Of a DNA stretch of 64,000 bases, positions 35,416 to 43,318 are shown piece after piece (the stretch's first letter is position 1; every line of letters starts with the position of its first letter). The DNA comes from Psychrobacter sp. Pi2-52 (GTDB taxonomy: Bacteria; Pseudomonadota; Gammaproteobacteria; Pseudomonadales; Moraxellaceae), in contig NZ_CAJHBS010000017.1 of NCBI RefSeq assembly GCF_904846705.1, forward strand, positions 1 through 64,000. Reading direction: 5' to 3'. The translations under genes and the position numbers were made by a program. A model generated the notes under the pieces. That model ran no database searches. It was not told the origin of the DNA and saw only the letters and a program-made list of their open reading frames with translations.

Positions 35416-37290
35416 TTAGCGTCCTTGTGCGTTTGCCATGTTGCTTTCATTAATCTCAACCGTATACACCATACGTAGATAGTCCAAATAGTCTTGCAAC
35501 TGGTCTTGGCCTAAATTGTCACGAATGATACTGGCTGTTTGCGCTCTTTGCATATCAGACAGTGGCGACTGCTGCTCAGTTTTAATACGGTCTCCAACCA
35601 GTAGCGTTGCACCCATCTCAGTCTCACTAGCGATCGCAACGACGCCATTATCAGCGGCTTGCTGGCTAAATGCCAATCCACGCTCTTTGTCTGTTAGCTG
35701 CGTCGTTTGACGGTTAATCTCACCCAGTGATTGGAAGCTTACCGACTGCTTACTTATATCAGCTGGCGTCTTGATACCAGCAGCCAATGCTTTAGCATCT
35801 TTTAAAGCTAATGCTGTCGCTTTCTGCTGACGGAGTATTTGAGTGATTCTTGGAGTTGCATTTGCCAAAGCAAGCGTCTTAGTAGGACGATAATTGCTTG
35901 GCTGTAACCATACGGTACCGTTGCCAACTTCTACGCCTGCCGTTACCGCTTGATCTTGAATAGTAAACTCATCAAATGCCTGTTTAACCACTACTGGTTG
36001 CGGCAGTGCTGATTTGTTGTTCACTTTACGATAATCTTTGATACGCTTGAGGCTGACGTTTTCTTGCTGTGCAATATCTTCGATACTGAAACCATCTGCT
36101 GCCAAATCATTGATTGATGTCACTTTATCAGCATAGATTTCCTGACGTTTATACTCTTTTGCTTTCGCAGTTAGCTCTTCACGCATACTGTCTAGACTTG
36201 GAATTTTTTTGCCATTATCTTCAGTAACCGTAAATATCTGATAACCAAAGCTAGTCTTGATAGGCGCAGTCACATCACCAACGCTCAACCCTTCTAGTGC
36301 CTCTTGCACAGTATCCGCGTCACTGCCAAACACTGACGGATTAAAGCGTCCGATATCACCACCTGTTTCACCTGATGGATCATCCGACTCTGCTTTAGCA
36401 AGCGCAGCAAACGCTTCACCTTTATTCAGACGCGCTTTCACTTTATCGGCTCGTGTTTTGGCATCTTTACCAGTAAACAGTATCTGACTGACTTTACGCT
36501 CATCAGTAGCCGCAATGCTCTGCTTATATGCTTCATACTGCTGCTGCAACTCTTCTGCGGTTACTTCATCAACCTTGATAGTTTGCGGGCTAAGCTGGAT
36601 ATAAGCCAAGTCAACCATCGCTGCACTTTTCAATGTGTCTTTGTTGGCATCATAGTATGATTGAATGTCTGCTTTACTAAGCTTAACTTTGTCAGCATAG
36701 TCTTGCCAATTAAAGCGATGCACCCAAACGTTGCGCGACTCAAGTTGCAAATCAATCAATTGACTGACCGCTTGCATAGGATAGACGGCCGTACCAACGA
36801 TACTGGCATTTAGTTGATCCAAGCTTAACTGATTGCGAAATTCTGCAAATAGCTGGTTTTTGGTCATGCCGCGCTGACGCAAGAAGTTTGAGAACTGATC
36901 GTTTGAAAAGTTACCCTCTGCATCTTGGAATATTTCTTCTTGACGCAGCAGACGATTGATCGTGTCGTCAGAGACTGTCATACCAAGCTTGCCTGCTTGC
37001 TGCTCTAACAACGTACGGTCGATTAGACCCTTTAATACTTGCTCATGAAGCACATCTTCATTCAATAAGCTGGCATCTTCGACTTGCTCTAGCACTTCAG
37101 AACGACGGCTATTGACAGCAGTTTGATACTCGGACAGTCCTACGCTTGCCTCACCTACCTGCGCAATCTGGTTGGGATCGACGTTGCCGCCAAAATAGCT
37201 TTCGACACCCAAGAGAGCGAGCGGCGATAGGCATAAAATCAATAAAATGCGACCTGGCCAGCTTTTTAAGAAATCGCGCAATTTATCCAT
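35416..37290 (-). CDS. ppiD: PpiD/SurA-type peptidyl-prolyl isomerase, membrane-anchored
   Basis: A 624-residue periplasmic folding factor held by one N-terminal helix (about 13-32, GRILLILCLSPLALLGVESY). The SurA_N-like chaperone domain (about 37-190) is followed by a parvulin domain (about 262-365: RKVSQILFTGKDAKTRADKVKARL, GGDIGRFNPSVFG, FGYQIFTV). Size and architecture match E. coli PpiD (623). It is downstream of hupB on the same strand, as in E. coli, but separated by a terminator and about 350 bp. Confidence 0.93.
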   Translation of the reverse strand: MDKLRDFLKSWPGRILLILCLSPLALLGVESYFGGNVDPNQIAQVGEASVGLSEYQTAVNSRRSEVLEQVEDASLLNEDVLHEQVLKGLIDRTLLEQQAGKLGMTVSDDTINRLLRQEEIFQDAEGNFSNDQFSNFLRQRGMTKNQLFAEFRNQLSLDQLNASIVGTAVYPMQAVSQLIDLQLESRNVWVHRFNWQDYADKVKLSKADIQSYYDANKDTLKSAAMVDLAYIQLSPQTIKVDEVTAEELQQQYEAYKQSIAATDERKVSQILFTGKDAKTRADKVKARLNKGEAFAALAKAESDDPSGETGGDIGRFNPSVFGSDADTVQEALEGLSVGDVTAPIKTSFGYQIFTVTEDNGKKIPSLDSMREELTAKAKEYKRQEIYADKVTSINDLAADGFSIEDIAQQENVSLKRIKDYRKVNNKSALPQPVVVKQAFDEFTIQDQAVTAGVEVGNGTVWLQPSNYRPTKTLALANATPRITQILRQQKATALALKDAKALAAGIKTPADISKQSVSFQSLGEINRQTTQLTDKERGLAFSQQAADNGVVAIASETEMGATLLVGDRIKTEQQSPLSDMQRAQTASIIRDNLGQDQLQDYLDYLRMVYTVEINESNMANAQGR

Positions 37291-37641
37291 AGTTATCTCT
37301 GCTTTATTAACCTATATTGATGAAAAACCATTGTAATACTGTTAGGAGCTGTTGAGTGCAACCTGTCAATATCAGTACTATTTAAGCTAGCAATGGTAAG
37401 AGTAAGAGCGTATGCATTTTATAGTAAAAAACAAAATTTACTAAAGAAATCTGACTTAAATGACACACCTATCGCGCGCCCTATGATACGTGATTTTTCA
37501 TGCAGACTCAAAATATTCACGACGCATGATACAAACTATAGCGATAAAAAAAGCACCTAAATATTAGGTGCTTTCTTCGATGGTTAGCTTCTTACCTAAG
37601 CTATAGACCACCGACTATCATTTTACGCTTAAAAAGGCGGC
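37291..37641. other. hupB-ppiD intergenic region, 351 bp
   Basis: It contains the hupB terminator (37545-37574) and presumably the ppiD promoter. I see nothing else recognisable. Confidence 0.5.
37545..37574 (-). terminator. Rho-independent terminator after hupB
   Basis: AAAGCACCTAA/TTAGGTGCTTT form a perfect 11-bp stem with a 2-nt loop; on the minus strand it runs into TTTTTTT. Confidence 0.85.
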
Positions 37642-37914
37642 TTAGTTCAAGCGCTCTTTTAAGTTTTTACCAGCTTTGAAGCTTGGTACTTTGCTTGCTG
37701 GAATGCTTAGCTCTTCGCCAGTCTTAGGGTTACGACCAGTACGTGCTTTGCGATCTTTTACACTGAAAGTGCCAAAGCCAACTAATGAAATGCTATCGCC
37801 AGCTTCTAGCGCTTCGCCAACACTTTCCATAACAGCGTTTAGTGCATCACCAGCTTGGGTTTTATTTAGACCACTTTTGTCTGCGATGCTATCAATTAAT
37901 TCTGACTTATTCAT
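37642..37914 (-). CDS. hupB: HU family DNA-binding protein
   Basis: A 90-residue nucleoid protein that bends DNA non-specifically as a dimer. It begins [28 protein letters not shown] and carries the beta-arm signature [24 protein letters not shown], ending in [12 protein letters not shown]. This is the HU type (not IHF) by length and sequence. GAAGGAAA lies about 6 nt before the ATG; an in-frame upstream start would add 25 unlikely residues. Confidence 0.96.
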   Translation of the reverse strand: MNKSELIDSIADKSGLNKTQAGDALNAVMESVGEALEAGDSISLVGFGTFSVKDRKARTGRNPKTGEELSIPASKVPSFKAGKNLKERLN

Positions 37915-38438
37915 AAAATTTCCTTCAAGTTTAAGGGGGTAATAAATGCTCACGCCAAGTATTGTAACGCTCTCATGGTGCTTACGCAATAAAAACTACC
38001 TAACTGGCGCATTAACAGGTTCTTCTTTGTTATCGTCTTTATATCAAGGCAGCATAAGGAGCGCAAGCGATTTTACATATTTTTGTGCTCTACACTACGT
38101 ATTTGACACCTAATGTTACGCAAAGCGTTAGGAATTTATATATAACCGAGTCTGCATAACTGAGACGATTGGCTTTCCTATTTTCTACGCTTTGACAGAT
38201 TTGTCAATTGCTGTCTATGCATTGCTATACATTAAATTTGTATATTACTGGTCATAAATAAGAGTGTCTTTATTGACGGCTAAATTGTAATGTAATAGTT
38301 TAGCCACTACAGAAACTAGCGTTACTTTTTATTATAAAGACGTTACTATAAGCAAAATATCACTGCAAGCCTTGGGAAAATACAGACTTCTGTTTGCTCA
38401 ATATTCAAAACTTGCTAAATAAAAAACGGATTACTTAC
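37915..38438. other. Divergent region hupB / SCP2-like gene, 524 bp
   Basis: It carries an inverted repeat TTGACA-GATT-TGTCAA at 38192-38207, whose arms also look like -35 elements on both strands, and a small CCTAATG/CGTTAGG hairpin near 38111-38134. It probably contains the hupB and downstream promoters, but I cannot fix their -10 boxes. Confidence 0.45.
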
Positions 38439-39083
38439 ATGAAGCGTTCTACGTTGTCTCACTCTTTTCTTAATATCATTTTAGTATTTATCGAGTCGGC
38501 GCTGACATTACTGTTACGTTTGGATCCTGAATTGCGTAAGGCCGCTTATCCGCTCGCCAAGCAAGGCACCGTGGTGGCGCTTCGCCTGTATTTACCACAT
38601 GTAGAAGTATTTGCCACCTTTAGTACCAAAGGCGTGTTACTAGATGCGCAACTGCCGATTGGTCGTAGTGAGCCTGACGTAGTTATCAATGCCTACAGCA
38701 TTCAAGTTATCAACGCCATCACCACTCATGATAGCGAAACCACCGAAAAGCTACAGATGCGCGGTGAGTCGATTCAAGTACAACTGGTCAAACAGTTTAT
38801 TATGCAACTTGGGCTTGGCAGCTTGATTCAGGGGCTGATCAAAAAGATAAAGGGTGGCAAGACCAAAACCAAACCTACAGAAGCTGATTTGGAAGAAAAA
38901 AAGAACAACTACAAACTGCGTATTAAAGAACAGCAAACACAGATTAACACCTTGACCATCAAAAACCGTGAACTTGAAACAACCGTGAGAGAGCTTCAGA
39001 GCAAGCAAAAAACGTTGATGATTGTCACTGTTGTTGCGCTTGTCATTATGATCGGTTCAATCGTCGCACTATCGATGAATTAG
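38439..39083 (+). CDS. SCP2/UbiJ-like domain protein with C-terminal membrane anchor
   Basis: A 214-residue protein I recognise only tentatively. Residues about 20-135 (DPELRKAAYPLAKQGTVVAL, VEVFATFSTKGV, GESIQVQLVKQFIMQL) resemble the SCP2-type lipid-binding fold of UbiJ, an accessory factor of ubiquinone synthesis. A Lys-rich and coiled-coil segment (about 136-190) leads to a terminal helix (about 192-212, LMIVTVVALVIMIGSIVAL). The chosen start MKRSTL has GGA about 10 nt upstream; an upstream TTG would add 15 residues. ubiE and ubiB are not beside it, which weakens a UbiJ assignment. Confidence 0.55.
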   Translation: MKRSTLSHSFLNIILVFIESALTLLLRLDPELRKAAYPLAKQGTVVALRLYLPHVEVFATFSTKGVLLDAQLPIGRSEPDVVINAYSIQVINAITTHDSETTEKLQMRGESIQVQLVKQFIMQLGLGSLIQGLIKKIKGGKTKTKPTEADLEEKKNNYKLRIKEQQTQINTLTIKNRELETTVRELQSKQKTLMIVTVVALVIMIGSIVALSMN

Positions 39084-39110
39084 TTTTGGTTCGCTGAATT
39101 ACTTATAAAT

Positions 39111-39152
39111 AAGCGTTCAATGTCTTCTATAGATATTGAACGCTTATTTTTT
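39111..39152 (+). terminator. Rho-independent terminator after the SCP2-like gene
   Basis: AAGCGTTCAAT/ATTGAACGCTT form a perfect 11-bp stem around 13 nt, followed by ATTTTTT. Confidence 0.85.
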
Positions 39153-39277
39153 ACTTCATTAAATATATTTGTAGCAGACGAATTAAGCTACTTATGTCTC
39201 ACTCATATATCTCTTCTAAACATCATTGTTTTTATCAATTACAGCAATAAGCTTGATTAACCATTGAACCACACTTT

Positions 39278-39311
39278 AATCTTGACTAAATTACTCGGGA
39301 TTAAGTATAAT
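39278..39311 (+). promoter_or_regulatory. isc promoter with IscR type-1-like box
   Basis: TTGACT (39282-39287) and TATAAT (39306-39311) are 18 nt apart. The stretch from the -35 onward, TTGACTAAATTACTCGGGAT, follows the E. coli iscR-type operator core (YYGACTRWWWYAGTCRRS), with one mismatch in the second half-site. This predicts feedback repression by [2Fe-2S]-IscR. Confidence 0.75.
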
Positions 39312-39478
39312 TACCTTAATCGTTGCACACATCGGGTTAATCATCTGTTGTTCAATAACGATAAGACAAAACTTAGCTGACGTATTATTGGTTGCTCTTT
39401 TTATCTTATGAGTACTTATTAAAACTTTTAGCTAAGATCGTTGTTAAACATAAATGACATTAAGTTTGGAGATAACAC

Positions 39479-39988
39479 ATGCGTTTGACTACTCGGGGCA
39501 GATACGCTGTTACCGCATTATTAGATTTGGCATTGCAGACCAGCCAACAAGACAGTGCTGTATCATTATCCGATATCGCCAAACGACAATCGATTTCAAT
39601 ATCGTATCTTGAACAGTTATTTTCTAAACTTCGTAAACGCGGCCTTGTCACGAGTATTCGCGGTGCTGCAGGTGGTTACCACCTAGCTAAACCATTGAAT
39701 GAGATAGATGTGATGAGCATCATATCTGCGGTTGATGAGTCAGTAAACGCGATGCAGTGTGAAGGACGCGGTGACTGTCAAGGTGGTACAATGTGCCTAA
39801 CTCACGATCTGTGGTGTGCACTGTCGAATCATATCGAACAGTACTTGAAAAATATAACATTAGCGCAATTATTAGATATGGAAAACGTGCAGTCAGTCTC
39901 AGAGCGTCAGCACATCTCTACAAAAGATATTTCCATAAAAGACATTAATACTATTACTCTATCGAACAGCGAGGCAAACCCAGCATGA
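39479..39988 (+). CDS. iscR: Fe-S cluster assembly regulator IscR
   Basis: A 169-residue Rrf2-family winged-helix repressor that binds a [2Fe-2S] cluster and represses the isc operon when cluster supply is good. The DNA-binding part reads [19 protein letters not shown]; the cluster ligands Cys94, Cys100, Cys106 and His109 keep the 6-6-3 spacing of E. coli IscR. The C-terminal 30 residues ([11 protein letters not shown]) are extra and poorly conserved. GGAGA lies 7 nt upstream. It overlaps iscS by 4 nt (ATGA), implying translational coupling. Confidence 0.97.
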   Translation: MRLTTRGRYAVTALLDLALQTSQQDSAVSLSDIAKRQSISISYLEQLFSKLRKRGLVTSIRGAAGGYHLAKPLNEIDVMSIISAVDESVNAMQCEGRGDCQGGTMCLTHDLWCALSNHIEQYLKNITLAQLLDMENVQSVSERQHISTKDISIKDINTITLSNSEANPA

Positions 39989-41211
39989 GCCAACATAACA
40001 ACCTTATATACTTAGATTATGCCGCCACTACCCCAGTTGCTAAATCAGTAGCTGCTAAAATGAGCGAGTATTTGACTGTAGATGGTGTCTTTGGTAACCC
40101 AGCTTCACGTTCACATGGTTACGGCTGGCAAGCGGAAGAAGCAGTAGAAACTGCTCGCGGTCAAGTTGCTGAAGTTATCAACGCTGATCCACGCGAAATC
40201 GTCTTTACTTCTGGTGCGACTGAGTCTGACAACCTAGCCATTAAAGGTGCGGCACATTTTTATCAGTCTCGTGGCAAACATATCATTACCAGTAAAATTG
40301 AGCACAAAGCTGTATTAGATACCTGCCGTGAGCTTGAGCAAGAAGGTTTTGAGATTACGTATCTTGAGCCACAGCCAAGCACAGGTCTTATTCTGCCAGA
40401 GCAAGTAAAAGAAGCACTGCGTGATGATACGATTTTAGTATCACTTATGATGGTAAACAATGAGCTTGGTACTATTACTGATGTTGCAGCGATTGGTGAA
40501 ATCACTCGCGAAGCTGGCGTAGTTTTCCATGTTGATGGTGCACAGTCTGTTGGTAAAGTAAAAATCAATCTTGAAGAAATGAAAATTGATTTGATGAGCT
40601 TCTCAGGTCATAAAGCATACGGCCCTAAAGGTATCGGCGCATTGTTTGTTCGTCGTAAGCCACGTATTCGCTTGAAAGCTGAGCAACACGGCGGTGGTCA
40701 TGAGCGCGGTATGCGTTCAGGTACACTACCAACGCATCAAATCGTTGGTCTAGGCGCAGCATTTGCTTTGGCTAATGAAAGCTATGAAGCTGACCATGCA
40801 CACGCAGCCAAACTACGTCAAAAGCTTTGGGATGGCCTACAAGACATCGAAGAGATTTATTTAAATGGTGATCTTGAGAATAGCGTACCAAATATTGTAA
40901 ACATCAGCTTTAACTTCGTTGAAGGTGAATCATTGATGATGTCACTTAAAGACTTAGCTGTATCATCAGGTTCAGCCTGTACGTCAGCAACGCTTGAGCC
41001 ATCATATGTACTACGTGCAATCGGTCGCCCAGATGAATTGGCACATAGCTCAATCCGTTTCAGCTTCGGCCGTTATACCACTGACGAAGACATCGATACC
41101 GTTATCAAACAGATGCATGAAGCCGTTGATAAATTACGTGCCCTATCACCACTTTGGGATATGTATCAAGAAGGTGTTGATCTAAACTCAGTCGAGTGGG
41201 CTGAGCACTAA
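39985..41211 (+). CDS. iscS: Cysteine desulfurase IscS
   Basis: A 408-residue PLP enzyme that takes sulfur from cysteine and passes the persulfide to IscU, and to tRNA thiolation and other pathways. The PLP Lys210 is in [12 protein letters not shown], and the mobile-loop catalytic Cys332 in [21 protein letters not shown]. It begins [12 protein letters not shown] and ends SVEWAEH, the IscU-binding C-terminus expected of IscS rather than SufS or NifS. A hairpin-bearing gap of 156 bp separates it from iscU. Confidence 0.98.
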   Translation: MSQHNNLIYLDYAATTPVAKSVAAKMSEYLTVDGVFGNPASRSHGYGWQAEEAVETARGQVAEVINADPREIVFTSGATESDNLAIKGAAHFYQSRGKHIITSKIEHKAVLDTCRELEQEGFEITYLEPQPSTGLILPEQVKEALRDDTILVSLMMVNNELGTITDVAAIGEITREAGVVFHVDGAQSVGKVKINLEEMKIDLMSFSGHKAYGPKGIGALFVRRKPRIRLKAEQHGGGHERGMRSGTLPTHQIVGLGAAFALANESYEADHAHAAKLRQKLWDGLQDIEEIYLNGDLENSVPNIVNISFNFVEGESLMMSLKDLAVSSGSACTSATLEPSYVLRAIGRPDELAHSSIRFSFGRYTTDEDIDTVIKQMHEAVDKLRALSPLWDMYQEGVDLNSVEWAEH

Positions 41212-41303
41212 TTTTTAATACAGCTTTTTAGTATAGCTAGCAATATATATATTTATTAAACAATTGATCAGACAATTAAATTAAGCGTTTGACCCCAATT
41301 ATC

Positions 41304-41346
41304 GATGAGTAGTTAGACATTTAAAGTTGATAAACAACTACTCATC
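41304..41346 (+). repeat. Perfect 11-bp inverted repeat in the iscS-iscU gap
   Basis: GATGAGTAGTT (41304-41314) pairs with AACTACTCATC (41336-41346) around 21 nt. No T-run follows. The same 5' arm overlaps AGTTAGA (41311-41317), which could instead pair with TCTAACT (41348-41354), just before the iscU ribosome site (AGGAGA). Confidence 0.75.
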
Positions 41347-41367
41347 ATCTAACTAGGAGAAAACCCC

Positions 41368-41778
41368 ATGGCCTATAGTGACCAAGTTATTGATCATTAC
41401 GAAAACCCACGCAACGTTGGTAATCTTGACAAAAACGCCAAGAACGTTGGTACCGGTATGGTCGGTGCCCCAGCATGTGGCGATGTAATGCGTCTACAAA
41501 TCCAAGTCGACGATAATGGTATTATTGAAGATGCACGTTTCAAGACTTATGGCTGCGGTTCAGCGATTGCTTCAAGCTCGCTTGTTACTGAGTGGCTAAA
41601 AGGCAAAAGCTTGGATCAAGCTGGCGAAATCAAAAACAACGATATCGCTCAAGAGCTAGCATTACCACCAGTAAAAGTGCATTGCTCTGTACTTGCAGAA
41701 GACGCTATTAAAGCCGCTATTAGCGACTATAAAGGTAAGCATGGCGTAGCCGCTCCAGCAGAAGAAGCTGCGATCTAG
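41368..41778 (+). CDS. iscU: Fe-S cluster scaffold IscU
   Basis: A 136-residue scaffold on which [2Fe-2S] clusters are built before transfer by HscA/HscB. The cluster ligands Cys37, Cys63 and Cys106 are in the expected places, and the HscA recognition motif LPPVK is at 99-103. TAGGAG lies about 8 nt before the ATG. The C-terminus (HGVAAPAEEAAI) is a short acidic extension. A tandem repeat and a terminator separate it from iscA. Confidence 0.98.
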   Translation: MAYSDQVIDHYENPRNVGNLDKNAKNVGTGMVGAPACGDVMRLQIQVDDNGIIEDARFKTYGCGSAIASSSLVTEWLKGKSLDQAGEIKNNDIAQELALPPVKVHCSVLAEDAIKAAISDYKGKHGVAAPAEEAAI

Positions 41779-41821
41779 GCTAGGCTAAGCCTGCTAGCGT
41801 ATGCACTATGTTGTACTAGCA

Positions 41822-41883
41822 ACGCTAAAGTAGCAATGTGTAATCGCTACGCTAAAGTAGCAATGTGTAATCGCTACTGACGC
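41822..41883 (+). repeat. 27-bp tandem repeat after iscU
   Basis: The unit ACGCTAAAGTAGCAATGTG followed by TAATCGCT occurs at 41822-41848 and 41849-41875; a partial copy (ACGCTAAAG) follows, 4 bp later. It directly precedes a terminator. Confidence 0.85.
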
Positions 41884-41888
41884 TAAAG

Positions 41889-41924
41889 AGGTGACAATGA
41901 CACTTATGTAATTGTCACCTTTTG
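41889..41924 (+). terminator. Terminator inside the isc locus (after iscU)
   Basis: AGGTGACAAT pairs with ATTGTCACCT around 12 nt, followed by TTTTG. If active it would cut iscRSU expression off from iscA-hscBA-fdx or make the latter sub-stoichiometric. Confidence 0.75.
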
Positions 41925-42032
41925 TTTTCTAATAGTTGTAAGCCTATTGTTTTGGCAATCTTGTAATTCTGGTTGTCAGTTTATCTAGATTTTTTTATTG
42001 ATATTTATGATTAATAGTCAATGGGAGTTGGC

Positions 42033-42353
42033 ATGATTGAAATGACAGAACGCGCCGCTCAGCATGTTCGAGACTTTTTGGACAATCGCGGCAAAGGCGA
42101 AGGCATTCGAGTTGGTATCCGTACGGCGGGTTGCTCAGGCTTGGCTTACGTTTTAGAGTTTGTAGATACCCCTGATGAAAACGATACGCGTTATGAAAGT
42201 CGCGGTGTTAGCATTTTCATTGATCCTAAAAGCCTCGTGTATTTAGACGGCTTGTTGATGGATTACGAAAAAGAAGGTTTAAACGAAGGCTTTAAATTTA
42301 CAAACCCTAACCAAAAAGGTGAATGTGGTTGCGGTGAGTCGTTTACAGTTTAA
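42033..42353 (+). CDS. iscA: A-type Fe-S carrier IscA
   Basis: A 106-residue carrier delivering clusters (notably [4Fe-4S]) to apo-proteins. Three conserved Cys are visible: Cys34 (GCSGLAY) and the C-terminal pair Cys98/Cys100 (GECGCGESF). I chose the second ATG (MIEMTER) because GGGAG precedes it by about 7 nt; the upstream ATG lies inside that ribosome site. It follows the terminator at 41889, so it may have its own promoter in the gap 41925-42032, which I cannot place firmly. Confidence 0.96.
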   Translation: MIEMTERAAQHVRDFLDNRGKGEGIRVGIRTAGCSGLAYVLEFVDTPDENDTRYESRGVSIFIDPKSLVYLDGLLMDYEKEGLNEGFKFTNPNQKGECGCGESFTV

Positions 42354-42527
42354 TGGTTCTATGGCTGAAAACTAATAGATTCATGCTTCAGCAAGCTTTC
42401 ATAAGAATAATGCAGTATCTCTGCTATCGCTATGAAAAATGGCTAATGTAGTTAGGTAGCCAAGCGATTGAGATATTCTTAGCTAGGTCATGACTTTAAA
42501 ATAAATAAAAAAGCAAGGCATCAGATT

Positions 42528-43109
42528 ATGATAGATATTACTTCAGAACCACAGTTTGATAACTTCTTTGCCCTATTTGAGCAGCCTGTACAATTTGAAA
42601 TTAATCAAAGCAGTCTAGAGCAACGTTTGCGATTGCTGCAGAAACGCTATCATCCTGATAATGTTGCCAAAAATCAGACCGATATGGTTCAAGCACAGTT
42701 GCAGTCTGAAAAAGCGTCCGCTTTGATCAATCAAGCGTATCAGACTCTAAGCGCTCCTGATAGTCGTGCTGGTTATTTATTAGACATGGCGGATCAAGCA
42801 CAAAATATAGAGCACTCAATCGCAGATTTGGACTTTTTGGAAGATGCGATGCAGATGCGTATAGATCTAGATGATGCTATAGAGGACAAAGATCTTGCAG
42901 CCTTGCAGCAATTACACCCTCAAATTACAGAGCGTCTAGCAAATCAATCTGAACGCTTTAATAATGCTTATCAAAATCAAGATTGGCAGACAGCGATTGA
43001 TGCGACACAGAAGCTAAAGTTTTTAGTTAAGCTAAATGCTGATGTGACGTCAGGGCTTGATGATGTTGCAAATTCATCACATTCAGATGACGATGACTTA
43101 TACGTTTAA
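42528..43109 (+). CDS. hscB: J-domain co-chaperone HscB
   Basis: A 193-residue co-chaperone that brings IscU to HscA and stimulates its ATPase. The N-terminal J domain contains the HPD motif in LQKRYHPDNVAK (around residue 41), and the C-terminal three-helix bundle has the IscU-binding acidic helices (DLDFLEDAMQMRIDLDDAIEDK). It is about 20 residues longer than the E. coli protein, mostly an Asp/Ser-rich tail (SSHSDDDDLYV). The Shine-Dalgarno is a modest AAGG 12 nt upstream. Confidence 0.95.
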   Translation: MIDITSEPQFDNFFALFEQPVQFEINQSSLEQRLRLLQKRYHPDNVAKNQTDMVQAQLQSEKASALINQAYQTLSAPDSRAGYLLDMADQAQNIEHSIADLDFLEDAMQMRIDLDDAIEDKDLAALQQLHPQITERLANQSERFNNAYQNQDWQTAIDATQKLKFLVKLNADVTSGLDDVANSSHSDDDDLYV

Positions 43110-43318
43110 ATATCTGTGGTTATGGCCCTCACTAACAAGCTAAATTCTGTATATTTGGTTAAAATAGTGACCGTGATACCGTATAATCTTTGAGTCTAAG
43201 CGCATCAAACTGTCAGAATCCTTATTCCATGGAATGAGATTACTGACGTTAAGCTCTCGTACTGCATATGCTATATTTGCTCCATTTCACTTATTCATTT
43301 TATCTCTGAGTTATCCTT

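Larger units (their letters stand above)
39084..39478. other. iscR upstream region, 395 bp
   Basis: It contains a terminator for the preceding gene (39111-39152) and the iscR promoter with its IscR-type box (39278-39311). The transcript leader to iscR would be about 160 nt. Confidence 0.6.
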
